Assembly: GCA_037962975.1 (NCBI GenBank)
Contig: CM075676.1
Coordinates: 91,644,001-91,708,000, forward strand
Source: Clitoria ternatea
Taxonomy: Eukaryota > Streptophyta > Magnoliopsida > Fabales > Fabaceae
DNA length: 64,000 bases
Direction: 5' to 3'
Position numbers and translations under genes: made by a program. The notes below the pieces were generated by a model. It was not told the origin of the DNA. It did not search any database and saw only the letters and a program-made list of their open reading frames with translations. Shown here piece after piece: positions 25,991 through 38,399 of the stretch (the stretch's first letter is position 1; the number at the start of each line of letters is the position of its first letter).

Positions 25991-27157
25991 GATGAACTTG
26001 TCAGCATGTAGCAGAGTTTTCTGTTTATTATTAGTGATAAGAATATGGCTGGTAGAAGAAAATGGTTTGAAACCTGGAATTTTCAAGAACCTGGAAAAGG
26101 GACTGGGACTGGGTCAAGACTCAAGATTCGAGCAATTGGCCATACCAACCAGGCCAGGGAACAACTATGGCTAAACCAATGACACCAGCAAGTTACCACA
26201 AACCTAAACACAATTAGATTTATTAATACAGAAATGGGCAAATCCTACGCTATATTAGAAGCTCTTTCACAACATTTCTAGTTTCTATGTATAGCTTCAG
26301 ATGCAATTTTCCATTTTATCAAGTTTTAACAAACTCATCCAAGCATTGTTCGTTGAGGTTTCTGCATTAACACAGCAACATGAAAGTTAGATTGTGAGTC
26401 ATCGGCTTATCAATTACCTTCCTTTTCGATGGATGACAATTTATGGCTAGGCTAATCCTGAAAAGAGATATACCACTCTACTGGGTTGGGATTTGGGATA
26501 CTTATGAAAGGAGAAAAGAATATATTCATAGGAACCAAGAATACTGTAATAGCTAATTGCAGAATATTTTATTAGAGAAAGCAATGATAACGTAATGTAA
26601 AGAAGATTATTTCTATACCTAGAAAAACAGGGATTAATTGAAATGAAGAATATGGTAAGAAAACTCAATGGAAAATGACAAACTTCTTCAAAAACTAATG
26701 TGAAAGAAATATCCTACAAAAATCCCAATTAAAGAATTGATATAAAGGACAACCGTAAAAGAGAATTTTTTAAATATAACGGACAATAGTCTTACATTCT
26801 ACATGAGTAGATAGATGATTGCCCCAGTCTTGCTACAAGCCACCACAAACCGTGAGTTGTATCTCGTGACTGCCTTCTTGATCTACATAAGTAAAAGAAA
26901 ATGAAAATAAAAATTTTAAATATTGAAACAAAAGTTGAGAGTCTCAATTACAATCTATATATCACAAAAGAAATGCAAGCAGAAGGCACAAATATGTTTA
27001 AAGACAAGAATATGCTGGTCCAAATGCATTTTGTATTTTTTTTATCTATACAGCTACTGTTTGTTAAAAAAAAATACTACGGATTAAACGATACAACAAA
27101 TGAAAAACCACAGCATTGATTAACTGTTAACATTAATAGGTAAAAGAACATTGACAT
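25991..27157. other. Non-coding gap, probably including PPR 3' untranslated region
   Basis: No recognisable gene between the pseudouridine synthase remnant and the PPR stop codon. The short frame at 26447-26668 has no domain. Confidence 0.5.
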
Positions 27158-29317
27158 TCATTGAATAATACCTCCCAAATCATCTCTGCTAATTTCAGGC
27201 AATGAATCTGATAGAGGTTGATATCCTTCATCTTTCATCAGCTTGGTTAACAGTTTTAACTCTCCCCGTATTTCTTCAATTTGTGGGTGCATATTGTCTC
27301 CAACAACAAATACATGCACCAAACTTTTCAACTCAATCCAGCTACAGCCGGGTTCTTTTGTCACCCCTCGGGCTTTCATCATCCTCCTTACACGCTCCAC
27401 ATCTTCCCACTTTCCTAAGGCAGTATATATACTTGATAACAATACATAAGCAGATGATTCTGGTGAGCCTAACTCCATTAGTTTCTCTCCAGCATAAGCA
27501 CCAAGATCATAGTTACGATAGTTCTTGCAGGCCCCTAATAATATACGCCACAAACACAGTCCATGATTGACAGTTGCCGATTCAATGAACTCTTTTGCTT
27601 CATTGAGTTTACCAGCTCGGCTCAAGATATCAACCATGCAAGCATGATGCTCTACTGTTGGAGCAATGTTAAGCTTATCAGACATCATCTTGAAATAAAC
27701 CCACCCCTTGTCCACCAGTCCCATATGACTACAAGCAGATAGAAGATTCACAAATGTGACATTATCAGGCTTTGTCCCCTCCAAGCACATCTTCTCAAAC
27801 AACTCCAAGGCTTCACTACCACGACCATTTTGAGAAAGTCCAGATATCATTGCATTCCATGAAATAACATCTCTGGCAGGCATCCTCCAAAAAATACGGT
27901 ACCCATCATCCAAACTTCCACACTTCGCATACATGGCAGAAAGAGCACTCCCAATTGGAACTTCCATGCTAAAACCATACTTAATAATCCGGGCATGCAT
28001 TTGCTTTCCTTGATCTAAAGCCGCCAGACTGGAACAGGCCTTTAGGACACTTGCCATAGTTAGGTCATTAGGAACAACTCCCCCCATCTGCATTTTTCCG
28101 TACAGATTTAGACCACCTTCAAAATCCCCATTTTGTACATATCCTGTTATGATCGAAGTCCAAAGAACAACATCAGGTTGTTGTACATACTCAAAACCCT
28201 TTCGAGCATCTGCTATGCAACCACATTTTGCATACATGTCCACCAAAGCTGACAAAACATACAACTGCAATTCAAACCCCAACTTCAGAGAATAACCATG
28301 CATTTGCTTGCCTGCTGCAATATCACAAAGATCACTGCAAGCATTGATCACCCCAACAAGAGTAAATTCAGTAGGCAACACCCCAGAATGATGCATATCA
28401 TAAAACAGCTTCAGGGCTTCATCAGCATCCCCACTTTGAGCAAAACCAGTAACCATAGCCGACCACGTGATAGAATTCTTATTCCCGGACAATTCAAAAG
28501 TTTTAAGGGCATCCTCCAAGCTCCCGCATTTCCCATACATTGTAACAAGAGCATTCCCAACCGAGACAATGCAAAGCAACCCATCTTTCACAGCAAGAGA
28601 ATGAACCTGCCTTCCAGTGTCCACAAACTCAAGACATGTCAACGCACTAAGAACACTGGTGAGCACAAATTCATTCACACCCTCTTCTCCCTCACGCCGC
28701 ATGAGTTCAAAGAGCTGAAAAGCCTCATTAGCAAGCTGAATAGAAGCATACCCAGAAATCATAGTGGCCCAGGAAACAGTATTCCTATCGGGCATTCCAT
28801 CAAACACCTTACGAGCCTCTAACACAAAACCCGTTTTGCAATACATGTTGAGAAGGGAACTCCCAACAAAAACGTCACCGAAGCACGCCATTTTGATAGC
28901 GAGGGAATGAGCTTGCTGGCCGGCGAAAACGTCGGAAAGGTTGCAGGCGGCAGTGAAGACGCCAGCGAAAGTGTGGGCGTTGGGGAGAGTATCGTGGGCC
29001 ATCATCATGCGGCGAAAGAGGTGCAAGGCGAAAGAAGAGTGGGAGTGACGCTGTTGTTGGGAGAAAGCGTTGATGAGGGAGTTCCATGAGACAACGTCCT
29101 TGTGGACGATGTTGTCGAATACGAGGTTGGCTTTTGATAAGTGACCGCATTTGGCATAGAAGTTTAGGAGGGTGTTGGCGAGGTATGAGCAGGAAATGGA
29201 ACCGTTTCTGAGGATGAGAGCGTGGAGTGTTCGACCTTTGTGGAGTTCTTTGTGGTGGGTGTAGTGAGTGAGTTGTCGCAACACTTGAAGGTGTTGGGGT
29301 GGAAGTGGAAGAGGCAT
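27158..29317 (-). CDS. PLS-class pentatricopeptide repeat protein with E/E+ C-terminus
   Basis: Single-exon gene of 719 residues. Repeats recur about every 31-36 residues, with the typical alternation VGNALVTMYGKCGSLEDA, then NSITWSAMVTGFAQSGDADEA, then PTEFTLVGVINACS. The C-terminus has the E and E+ signatures (LWRILLGACKNYRNYDLG, AYVLLSSIYTALGKWEDV, KEPGCSWIELKSLVHVF) and ends without a DYW deaminase domain. Plant E-class PPR proteins bind organellar RNA and recruit a deaminase in trans for C-to-U editing in mitochondria or plastids. The N-terminus shows no strong transit peptide by eye. The overall sequence reminds me of Arabidopsis At2g33680 (PCMP-E19), not verified. The first ATG of the frame is used; upstream minus-strand sequence gives no longer in-frame start. 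Confidence 0.95.
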   Translation of the reverse strand: MPLPLPPQHLQVLRQLTHYTHHKELHKGRTLHALILRNGSISCSYLANTLLNFYAKCGHLSKANLVFDNIVHKDVVSWNSLINAFSQQQRHSHSSFALHLFRRMMMAHDTLPNAHTFAGVFTAACNLSDVFAGQQAHSLAIKMACFGDVFVGSSLLNMYCKTGFVLEARKVFDGMPDRNTVSWATMISGYASIQLANEAFQLFELMRREGEEGVNEFVLTSVLSALTCLEFVDTGRQVHSLAVKDGLLCIVSVGNALVTMYGKCGSLEDALKTFELSGNKNSITWSAMVTGFAQSGDADEALKLFYDMHHSGVLPTEFTLVGVINACSDLCDIAAGKQMHGYSLKLGFELQLYVLSALVDMYAKCGCIADARKGFEYVQQPDVVLWTSIITGYVQNGDFEGGLNLYGKMQMGGVVPNDLTMASVLKACSSLAALDQGKQMHARIIKYGFSMEVPIGSALSAMYAKCGSLDDGYRIFWRMPARDVISWNAMISGLSQNGRGSEALELFEKMCLEGTKPDNVTFVNLLSACSHMGLVDKGWVYFKMMSDKLNIAPTVEHHACMVDILSRAGKLNEAKEFIESATVNHGLCLWRILLGACKNYRNYDLGAYAGEKLMELGSPESSAYVLLSSIYTALGKWEDVERVRRMMKARGVTKEPGCSWIELKSLVHVFVVGDNMHPQIEEIRGELKLLTKLMKDEGYQPLSDSLPEISRDDLGGIIQ

Positions 29318-29756
29318 CCACTTTGGTGCAGCTTGTAGCCTAATAACGTATGCAGATGATGCTCTATGTTCAACTCAAAACTTTGCATTTGCTACCATTT
29401 TTGCGACTGCGGATCAGGGCGTATCAGAAAGTGGTGCTCTCGTTAGTTTGAGTTGCTTGCGTATATGAACCGGTTGGTTGACCAAACTTGGTCATTTGAA
29501 CTGGTGTTGGCTCAGTTACATTGAAGTTCTTTTGGAGTTGATTATATTTATTAAATTTTATTTTTTATTTTTGATTATATATTGAGTTAATGAATTTAAT
29601 TGATGATTAGTTGGTGCGATTATTGACCTATCAAGTTGCTACCTTGTCAAGTTAATGATTGATTTGATTTTTATAACTTTTTTACAAGCAAGTCTAATAA
29701 TAAAAAGTAAGTAGTCTTTTTGGAAAAAAAAATGACTTTAGGGATAATCCACTAAT

Positions 29757-29934
29757 TGTTATAAAATATTGGAACAAAATGAGAAAGAGGAATAAATTTT
29801 AGAAGAAAAGAAGAGGAAGGGGAATAAAGAGGAAGTACTCAAAGTTTATTCACTTCCATTGCCAAATTCATGAAGGGCTCATGCCCTTTTATAGCATAAT
29901 GTGGACATCCACATTTATTATTATATTCATAATA
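29757..29934 (-). repeat. 3' LTR of Copia copy 1
   Basis: About 178 bases beginning TGTTATAAAATATTGG on the plus strand. The inner border is marked by CTCTTCCCTGG, which on the minus strand is a purine-rich tract (CCAGGGAAGAG). The CTTTTATAGCATAATG block resembles the TATAAATAG block of the LTR at 59767-59945. Borders are set by comparison of the two copies. Confidence 0.6.
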
Positions 29935-30089
29935 CTCTTCCCTGGATGTTCATATTTTAGAATGTGTCTCGTTAAAACCTTACTAGAAAAAATCTAGTGA
30001 GATAAAAACCTAGTGAAACAAAAAGAGTACAACATTCTTTACAAAGTAAATAAATAATTAAATATACAAGTATTTAATTCTCCCCCTCA

Positions 30090-31925
30090 TTAGAACACTT
30101 ATGTAAGTGTCGAAGACCAATCTTCTGTACTAGTTGCTCGAAGACTTTGGTTAGTAATGATTTTGTAAAGATATCTGCCAAATTCTCACATGATCAGACC
30201 TGCTGGACATTTATTTCACCATTCTTTATGAGATTATGAGTAAAGAAAAATTTTGGTGAAATAAGTTTTGTTCTATCTCCTTTAATATAACCCTCCTTTA
30301 ACTGAGAAATACAAGTTGTATTATCTTCACATAAGATTGTTGGTGGTAATTTTTCAACATACAAGCCACAGGTTCCTTGAATATGTTGAATCATGGATCT
30401 CAACCAAACACATTCTCAACTTGCTTCATGTAATGCTAGAATTTCAGCATGATTAGATGATGTCGTTGTAATCGTTTGCGTTATGGATCTCCATGAAATT
30501 GTTGTACCACCACATGTAAATAAATAGCCTGTTTGTGATTGACCATTATGAGGATCAGAAAATACCCCGCATCTGCATAACCAATTAGGTTTGCCTTAGA
30601 TACATATGAGAAAAATAAGCCAATGTCTATTGTACCCCTAAGGTAGCGAAATATGTGCTTAATCTCATTCCAATGTCTTTTTGTGGGTAAAGAACTATGT
30701 CTTGCTAACAAATTGATTGCAAATGATATATCGGGTCGTGTATGACTAGCAAGATACATTAGTGCACCAATTGCACTGAGATATGGTACTTTAGGACTAA
30801 GTAGTTCTTCATTTTTCTCTTGAGGTCGAAAAGGATCTTTGCCCACTTCAAGTAACCTTACAATCATTGGACTACTCAATGGGTGTGATTTGTCCATGTA
30901 AAACCTCTTTAGCACCTTTTTTGTATAAGTCTTTTGGTGCATCAAAATTTCTTCCTTTAAATATTTTAATTGTAATACGATACAAAACTTTGTTTTTCCC
31001 AAGTGTTTCATCTCGAATTCCCTTTTCAACTAATTTACAGCCTTTGAAAGCTCTTCAGGAGTTCCGATGATGTTTAAATCATCTACATAAATTACAATCA
31101 TAACAAACTCTTTTCCCAATCTTTTCATAAAAGCACATGGACAAATCGGGTCATTTTTATACTCTTCTTTCAACAAATATTCACTGTGAAAATTGTACCA
31201 CATGCGTCCAGACTGTTTCAGTCTGTAAAGAGTTTTATTCAATTTAATTGAATAATTTTTTCGAGGATTTGTCTTGTATGCTTCAGGCAAATTAAATCTT
31301 TCAGGGAGTTTTATATAGATGTCATTTTCAAGTGAGCCATATAAATATGCTGCAACAACGTCCATAAGGCGTAAGTCAAGTCTTTCACGGATTGTCAAAC
31401 TTATTAAGTATCGAAAAGTAGTTGCATCCATTACTGGTGAATATGTTTCTTCGAAATCAATATCAGGTCTTTGTGAGAAACCTTGTGCAACAAGTCTTGC
31501 TTTATATCGCATAATTTCACCATTTTCGTTTCTTTTTCTCATAAAGACCCATTTGTATCCAATTGGTTTTACACCTTCAGGTGTTTGGACTACAGGTCCA
31601 AAAGCTTTTCGTTTTGCAAGTGAGTTTAACTCTTCTTGCATTGCATCTTTCCACTTTGGCCAATCATTTCTTTGTGCACATTCCTTAACAGATTTTGGCT
31701 TATGATTCTTATCATCATTTATAATATCAAGAGCTACTTTGAATGCAAAAATTTCATCAACATCGACTTCATGTCGATTCCATTGTATTCCATCCATGAC
31801 ATAATTTATAGAGATCTCTTTATTCTTATCAATTTCAGGTACATTGGTATCTTCTGGATTTGAAACCTTGATTATGTGAGGAGACTCTACTGGAGTCTTT
31901 ATATCCTCGATTCGACTATCTTCTT
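30090..31925 (-). pseudogene. Copia RT and RNase H remnant (copy 1)
   Basis: Minus-strand reading frames give the RT block (ARLVAQGFSQRPDIDFEETY, the YVDDL catalytic motif, RPDISFAINLLARHSSLPTK) and RNase H (EDNTTCISQLKEG). It is broken: there is an in-frame stop at 31030-31032, a frame change near 30565-30580 within the ADAGY block, and further breaks before 30403. The polyprotein cannot be translated as one product. The right end is cut by the insertion at 31926. Confidence 0.9.
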
Positions 31926-32164
31926 TATAACGTCTCGCCTAATCATTAAACACTAACTATGCGATTACACTTGATTAAGCCCATAATGTTATGCCGATTA
32001 ATTAAAATATAGAGAAAATTTTTCACAAAAGGGAAATTTATACCCATCAAAATGAAGATAATCATGCCTTCCTAGTTTAAAGGGCCCAAAATAATAAATA
32101 GAACTAAAATAAATAAATCAAATAATAAAAATGGAATTGGTTAAATGAAGCAAAAGAAGAAAAT

Positions 32165-32590
32165 GAGGTCAGGGGTTGCTCGCTTGAGCGAGACCCCACT
32201 CGCTTGAGCGAGTTCTCCCCCAAACCAAACCTGAGCGAGCCACCGAATGCGCTTGAGCGAAGAAAGCCATAAGCATCAGGTCATTATTTCGCTTGAGCGA
32301 GGCTGCCTCGCTTGAGCGAAATCGCTCCAGAACCTAAACTCCTCTCACTCGCTTGGACGAGTCACATTCGCTTGAGCGAAATAGGCACAGAATCAATTCC
32401 CCTGGACCTCGCTCAAGCGAGACTGAATCTGCTTGGGTGAGATTCGCCCAGTAGCCCCATTTTCCTAATGCAAGCATGTCTCGCTTGAGCGAGAATGGTC
32501 TCCGCCTGAGCGAGATTGGGCTAGAGGCCACACTACAAGTACAGAGCACTCTCGCTCGAGCGAGAATTCATCTCGCTTGAGCGAGTTATG
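32165..32590. repeat. Cluster of CTCGCTTGAGCGAG near-palindromes
   Basis: About sixteen copies or close variants of CGCTTGAGCGA or its complement TCGCTCAAGCGA occur within 430 bases, separated by 10-25 bases of variable sequence. Each is nearly its own reverse complement apart from the central bases, so each could form a small hairpin. The same motif recurs in the other LTR-like element at 37340-37530. Confidence 0.9.
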
Positions 32591-33330
32591 CAGTATATAG
32601 AGAAAACTAGAAATTTGTATACAATCTAATATATTTACACCTCCACATTCATCATTTGATCTAATTCACCCACTTTCACATGTTCAAGCGTACATGTAAA
32701 ATTAATTTAACTAAACATACTCATCAATCCTATTTCTAATTCATTAAATGCATCACAATCAAATCCTTCATCTAAATGCCAACAACGCACACACAAATCC
32801 CATCATAATCATCAAGGCAATGAACAATTCACACATAACTTACATCATCCCTTCTTCATAAAATAAGCAAGACTTGCCCTATGTAACTTATCATCTACAC
32901 ATAATATTGGCTCCATGTCAATGTACATCCAATTCATGAAAATTAATACAGTCATCAACATCTTACTATCTCACCATCATGAAATCATATCCCCATCAAC
33001 CAACCTACCAATTCTAGCTCATTATCTATCATAATCATGACCATAGTGACCATATTCTAGATTAATTCAACACACATAAGCAACATATTATGACATTACA
33101 TACATAAAACATATTACAAGTTGCACACATCACTATGATCATAATTTCCTTCTCTCCTTGGCATGAGTCCTCCGTTTGGCGCACCTCCGGGCTTCAACCT
33201 CTTCCCTGTCACTGGTTACTAAGTTAAAAGAAAATCACAGCAAGGGTGAGCGTTTGGTATCTTAATTAATCTAGAACGGTAATTAAATAAAGGAGTATAT
33301 AATTACAAAAGGGTTATTGCTAATACTAAT

Positions 33331-34612
33331 TGTTAGTGTATGCACTATGAGCTTTATGTTTTTTCATTTGTATCATTTTTCTGCTTATCAATAAAATAAG
33401 TATTTCAGTTTAAAATTGTTTTAAAACGTATTTATCCTTGGAGTAATAGGTCATATGAAAGTTATTCCTAAAATGTCCCTAGTCAAGTATTTACATGGGG
33501 ACATGTAATTACATTGAGACTAGTGTGTGAGTGTACTGATGACCTGATCTCATAGATCATAGATATAGATGATATCAAGTCTTCACACGGGTACACATTA
33601 AGAGTAATGATGTACTGGACAGACCCACCACGAGAACGTTTTATGGATCGTTACATGAATGTCATAAACGATTCTCAATGTGATAATGGTATATGTAGTC
33701 CTTCGACTTGAAGTCACTACGATTCCTACATGAGGGGTTTATTGTTTTAATACAATTAAACGTCTTCTGTAACAAGAGGACTATAAAGGTTGTGATTAGG
33801 CAATGAACAAATTATGCAGAGGGATGTAAGTGATGTAGATGGGATTTGTCTCTCCTATGTGACAGGAGTGATATCTATAGGCCACTTGATGGAGTAAGAC
33901 TAAGAAAACGCATGGCCATGCTAGAAAGAATAAATATTAGATATTTATTTGGATCAAGTCTACTTTGGTATCAAGTAAATTAAATTGGGCCGTACAAGGA
34001 TGACGCGACCATGCCTTGGGCCCAATTAGGATATCGTGACAAAAGGAACAAACATATTAAATAATTATCACTTATAGGTTATATTGATATTAAATAATAT
34101 TCGGACATAATGATGCATTGCTAGATGCCGCTCTTATTTTATATTAATAATAAAATAATTTATTATTAATATGACCGGGTATTTTACCTATAGGGTCACA
34201 CATATAGAGTAAGCCCATCAGAAAATATTTTGTTTTATTTTAGTTGGACTAAAATAAAGCTATTGGGCCTAACTCATTTAGAATGAGTAAGGAGCCCACT
34301 CTTTAGAGAGAACAAATTAGGTTAAACCTAAGCCTATAAATAGAGCATAAGATCCTCATAGGCTGTTCACTAAAGTGAGACACAAATTCACAAAAGTTGC
34401 AAGAACTACACGCCGTCAAACTAGCAGTACGATTCTGGCGGGAGTGCTCGTGTGGACTCCTAAAGGACGAGGCTACGACTGCTTTGGTGTTCTTCAAGAG
34501 GTAATCCAAAATGTTTTTTTTGTGTTTGTTTTGTGCTTTGAAACACGGCACTTTGCAAATCCTATGGAATCCCTGTTTTTTTCGCTGTTCATGTTCTAGG
34601 GATTCCCTAACA
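33331..34612 (+). mobile_element. Solo LTR (1.28 kb) with CTAAT target duplication
   Basis: It begins TGTTAGTGTATGCAC and ends CCCTAACA. A perfect 5-bp duplication CTAAT flanks it (33326-33330, 34613-34617). A TATA box (CCTATAAATAGAGC) near 34333-34346 is followed by a plausible transcription start, as in Copia LTRs. There is no internal domain, primer-binding site or second LTR, so it is best read as a solo LTR left by recombination between LTRs. A parent family was not identified. Confidence 0.8.
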
Positions 34613-35726
34613 CTAATTCACTAACTCTACCTTACCCAATTAATTTCACTTTTCCTTATCCACTAATTCATACTTACAGATCCTTAACTTCATTCAAGTT
34701 TCAGTATCATCAAAGTGCAATTCACAACCAACAAATGTAATAGAACACATTCACACCATCACACAATGCCAACAATTCCATCGAATAGCACAACTGACTC
34801 TCACATAAATTCGACGCCTAGTATCCGGATATTAAAGGATCGGCCTTCAGCTGGGGGTCCTACTTGATACCCTGTGAATCCTGCTTGGTCCACCGAGTCC
34901 TTCTTGACTCTCCACCTCAACCACTGGGTCCTACTTGACCACTGGGTAGCTCAACTGGGCACAAAACCACGGGAGCCAGAAAACGAGGGGCTATACATAC
35001 CGTCGGCCATCCTACACTACATAGTCATATATATATATATATATATCACATTCTCATATCACATATCAAGTGGCCATCAATAACAGATCACAATCATTAA
35101 AAGGGCGACCAATTTGTCAAGCCCACCATCCTAGTGCCATTATATACATCAACTTATCACAATTTGAAAGACTTTACTTTAGTATCTACCACAAATTATC
35201 TTCAGTCCACATTCATACATGCACACACATACATTTATCATTTAGTAACTTTTCTCACCATTTCAATGTTTAGTTGGACAGTTCAAACCCAACGTATGCC
35301 CCTATTCTAATTAATTACAACCCGAACACCTCCTTACCTCGATTCTAAGCTTCGACGATTTGTTCTTGATGCCGGTTGCGTCCTCTAAGTGCTTGGTTCA
35401 AGGTTCTACTTCCGAATCCAACACCTGCTTCGCCACTCGATCCTCCGACGTTCGTTTCGCTACCTTGAAGTCGAAATGCAAAACCCATTAACATTGTGCT
35501 ACTCTCGTTGTTCTAAATACCATTTTCAAGCTTACACGCACTGGAGGAGTGGAAAACAGAACCTCCTCCCACCATGCATGGCCATCGGCTAGAGAGAGAA
35601 AGTGAAAAGGGAAAGATAACTCAATTTTAATGGGTCTATTGTGCTCACCTTGAAGTCACGATCTCGAAAGCGTGGTTACTTTGAAGCTTCAACGTAAAAC
35701 GGACCTCCCTTTGGAAGCACCAAGCT
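34613..35726 (-). repeat. Middle part of the TTCTT-flanked element, with CTGGGTCC / CTTGACC repeats
   Basis: At 34786-35000 the text ATTCGACGCCTAGTATCCGG is followed by several TCCTACTTGAnnnCTGGG-type units. The same order recurs with about 85-90% identity by eye at 40968-41170. A (TA)n run sits at 35027-35047. The CGAGGTAAGGAGGTGTTC block (minus strand) lies near 35323-35340. No coding function is seen, although short frames exist. Confidence 0.6.
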
Positions 35727-35924
35727 CACGGTGTAACATCCCTGTTTTTAGTAGCAGTCTTATTTAGTAAATTTGAAGTTTGGAAGGTCTGTAAGTGGTA
35801 ATAAGTGAATAAGTACCCTGTATATGGTCTGTAAGATCACAAGAATTTCATTTTTGTGTGTAATTATGGAATTTATATAGATCATTAAAGAAATTATTAA
35901 AATTCCAAGTGAAAAGGGCTCTAT

Positions 35925-37330
35925 TCCGAGTGACATAGGGAAATTCCGAGTGAAGGGATGAAATTCCGAGTGTAAGTTATGATGTCCGAGTAAAACATGA
36001 CCGAGAGGGCTACTACCGAGTGGAATCTTGATCTCAGAGACAATTGGAGTGAAGTGTGTTCAAGAGAACCACTTCTGAGTGAAAATTCCGAGTCAAAACA
36101 CCCTTGAATGACTTGTTTCCGAGTCAAACCATGCCAAATGCTACCTTTTCCGAATAAACTTCCCTGATTGCAGTATTCCGAGTAAAGGGACTCAGTCAAG
36201 GATATATCCGAGTGCAATCCGAGTGAGTTTGTCCAAGTCAGGACCTCCCTAGTGAGGAAGGGATAGCATTCCGAGTAAAATATATATAAGGCTTGGAGTC
36301 ATTTTTTGAGTGAGGCTTATGACTCCTTTCCGAGTAGTGAAGGCCTTAAAGGATTCCGAGTGAAACGTATTTTGAGGAAGGATAGTCTATGTGTTCCTAA
36401 GAGATGAGTAGCCGAGTGAACCCCGAGTGGGGAAGGACTTAAATGCTCCTGAGTGGTAAAATCTGAGTGAACCTCTTCTGAGGGAAGAGTTGTTATAATG
36501 GTTTTGATTGGGAATATATTCTAAGTGTATGATATACATAAACCGAGTGAATGAGATTCTATATCCTAAGTGGGTGAGACTTAGAACAAGTCCGAGTGGG
36601 ACTTAACTCAATGGTTTCCCCGAATGAATAAAATGATGTATGTCGAGTGATGAATGTGTGATACATTCCCGATTGTATTAAAGTTGAGATATACCGAGTG
36701 GTATTTGATTGGGTGATAACCCGAGTGAAGAAGTTTATGGATTCCGAGTGGGAAAACCCTCATTACCGAGTGGATCTTACGTTTGACTTTCCTGAGTGGA
36801 AGTATGGAACTGAGTAAACTTCCAAGGGAGGAAGTTTAAGTGTCTGAGTTAGGAAAAATTAGAATATGCCGAGAGAAGAATGAGTAATGCGACTCCGAGT
36901 GGGGGATGTGTTGTCCAGAAGTACTCTGGAATAACTTCCCTAGTGAAGAAATAAAAAGGGAGTCGATTTTTGAAGTACATTACCGAGTGAGAAAGGACTA
37001 GGCTTGGAATGATTTAACCGAGTGAGAACCATCAGAAATGACTCGGATTTGGGATATAATGCCGAGTGAAAGGCCAAGTAAGAGACGAGTCAGCTCTGAT
37101 TATTTTGCCGAGTAGAAAACCAAGCAAGATGTGTCGGTGTGAGGGAGAATTACCGAGTGGATGATGGGTCGATCAGGATTATCTTGTTGAGTGGAAAACC
37201 TGAGTACCTTGAGACTATTTCAGGGAGATTCTACCGAGTGAGATGTTTTCTAAGTGAATCCGAGTGGGCCAACTCTGATTGATTCTACCGAGTGAGAAAA
37301 CTAAGTATTGAGTCGGTTTCAGAAGAATTC
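35925..37330 (+). repeat. Dispersed CCGAGTGA repeat array (sense)
   Basis: About two dozen exact CCGAGTG copies, and many one-base variants (CCGAGTA, CTGAGTG, CCGAGTC), recur every 25-70 bases over 1.4 kb. Spacer sequences are unrelated to one another, so this is not a simple tandem satellite; only the 8-9 base core is conserved, usually as TTCCGAGTGA or TACCGAGTGA. Confidence 0.9.
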
Positions 37331-37535
37331 CGAGCGATCATTGGATGACTCGCTCAAGCGAGTCGGATTTCGCTTGAGCGAGAAGGCATTTCGCTCAGTT
37401 TCTACACTTTGCCCAAGCGAGGACACCATGACTCGCTAAAGCGAGTCGGATTTCGCTTGAGCGAGGTGGAATTTTGCCTTGCTGACACAGCGTGAAGCAA
37501 CCACGCTCAAGCGAGCATACTGCGCTCAAGCGCAG
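37325..37535. repeat. Second cluster of GCTCAAGCGAG palindromes
   Basis: Motifs such as GACTCGCTCAAGCGAGTC, TTTCGCTTGAGCGAG, GACTCGCTAAAGCGAGTC and CTGCGCTCAAGCGCAG lie within 200 bases, some with longer perfect arms than in the 32-kb cluster. It sits about 100 bases upstream of the TATA-like sequence of this element. Confidence 0.9.
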
Positions 37536-38399
37536 TCGGTTCTGACCCTCTTTTCTTCCCACACCCAAACTTCTCCACTCACGTGAAACACCTTTCCGTC
37601 CAATCCGAGTGCCTTTTACATATTTTATATATATGTTCTCTTCAAATCACACTTGTCCACATAAATCCAAAAGGGGACGAGTCAACTGCAGGGAAAGTGC
37701 ACCTTTTCACTCCACTCAAAGCACCTTTTATATATATTAATATATATTCCCTTTCCAATCAATGCAAGCTGACAGTGGAAAGAGTCAAAAGTTTCCATTA
37801 TTTTCCACCTAACCTTCAGTCACGGGAAAAGCTGTCTCCCACTTGTCTTCTCCTTATTAATCAATGCCACCATTCATTCCCAAGTTCAAAACCTACTGAA
37901 ATTAACACCAGCTCTCTCTTCTTCCTCCTACTACGAACAAGCTTCCTCTCTCTCAATTCCTTTCCTCTCCCACTCGGAACTGAAGCAAGGACAGTGAAGG
38001 GAACACTTTCTTCTCATCCAAGAACTCCATTAAGGTAAGGGGGGTATATTCTCGGGTATTCTGGGGAAATTCGAGTGAAAGGAAAGGGTTAAGGAACCTT
38101 GTTTCTCACCTTTCTAGGGCAGTTCAGGATTTGTTTGATTAAATGTTTTAATGTTTTATTATTGTTTTATACATTTTATTTGAGTATGTATATGATTAAA
38201 TTGATTGTAATGATTATTATTATGCATGATAATTTAGTGAAAAGATACGATTGTTGTTGGACTGTGAAAATACTAAGAATCAGGGGTGCCTGTTTGATTT
38301 CCAGTGAAGAATCAGAAACAGAGGTTGAAATCAATGAATAACAAGCTCAGTTTTGTATAAACCGACCGGATCATCTAAAAATACATAGTTCCAATCGGA

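Noticed and set aside
28298..29321. Frames of 148-174 codons on both strands over the PPR gene
   Set aside because: Shadows of the PPR coding sequence in other frames.
37583..38038. 151-codon plus-strand frame inside the 4.5-kb element
   Set aside because: It overlaps the putative promoter and leader, has no gag- or pol-like motif, and is CT-rich low-complexity text.
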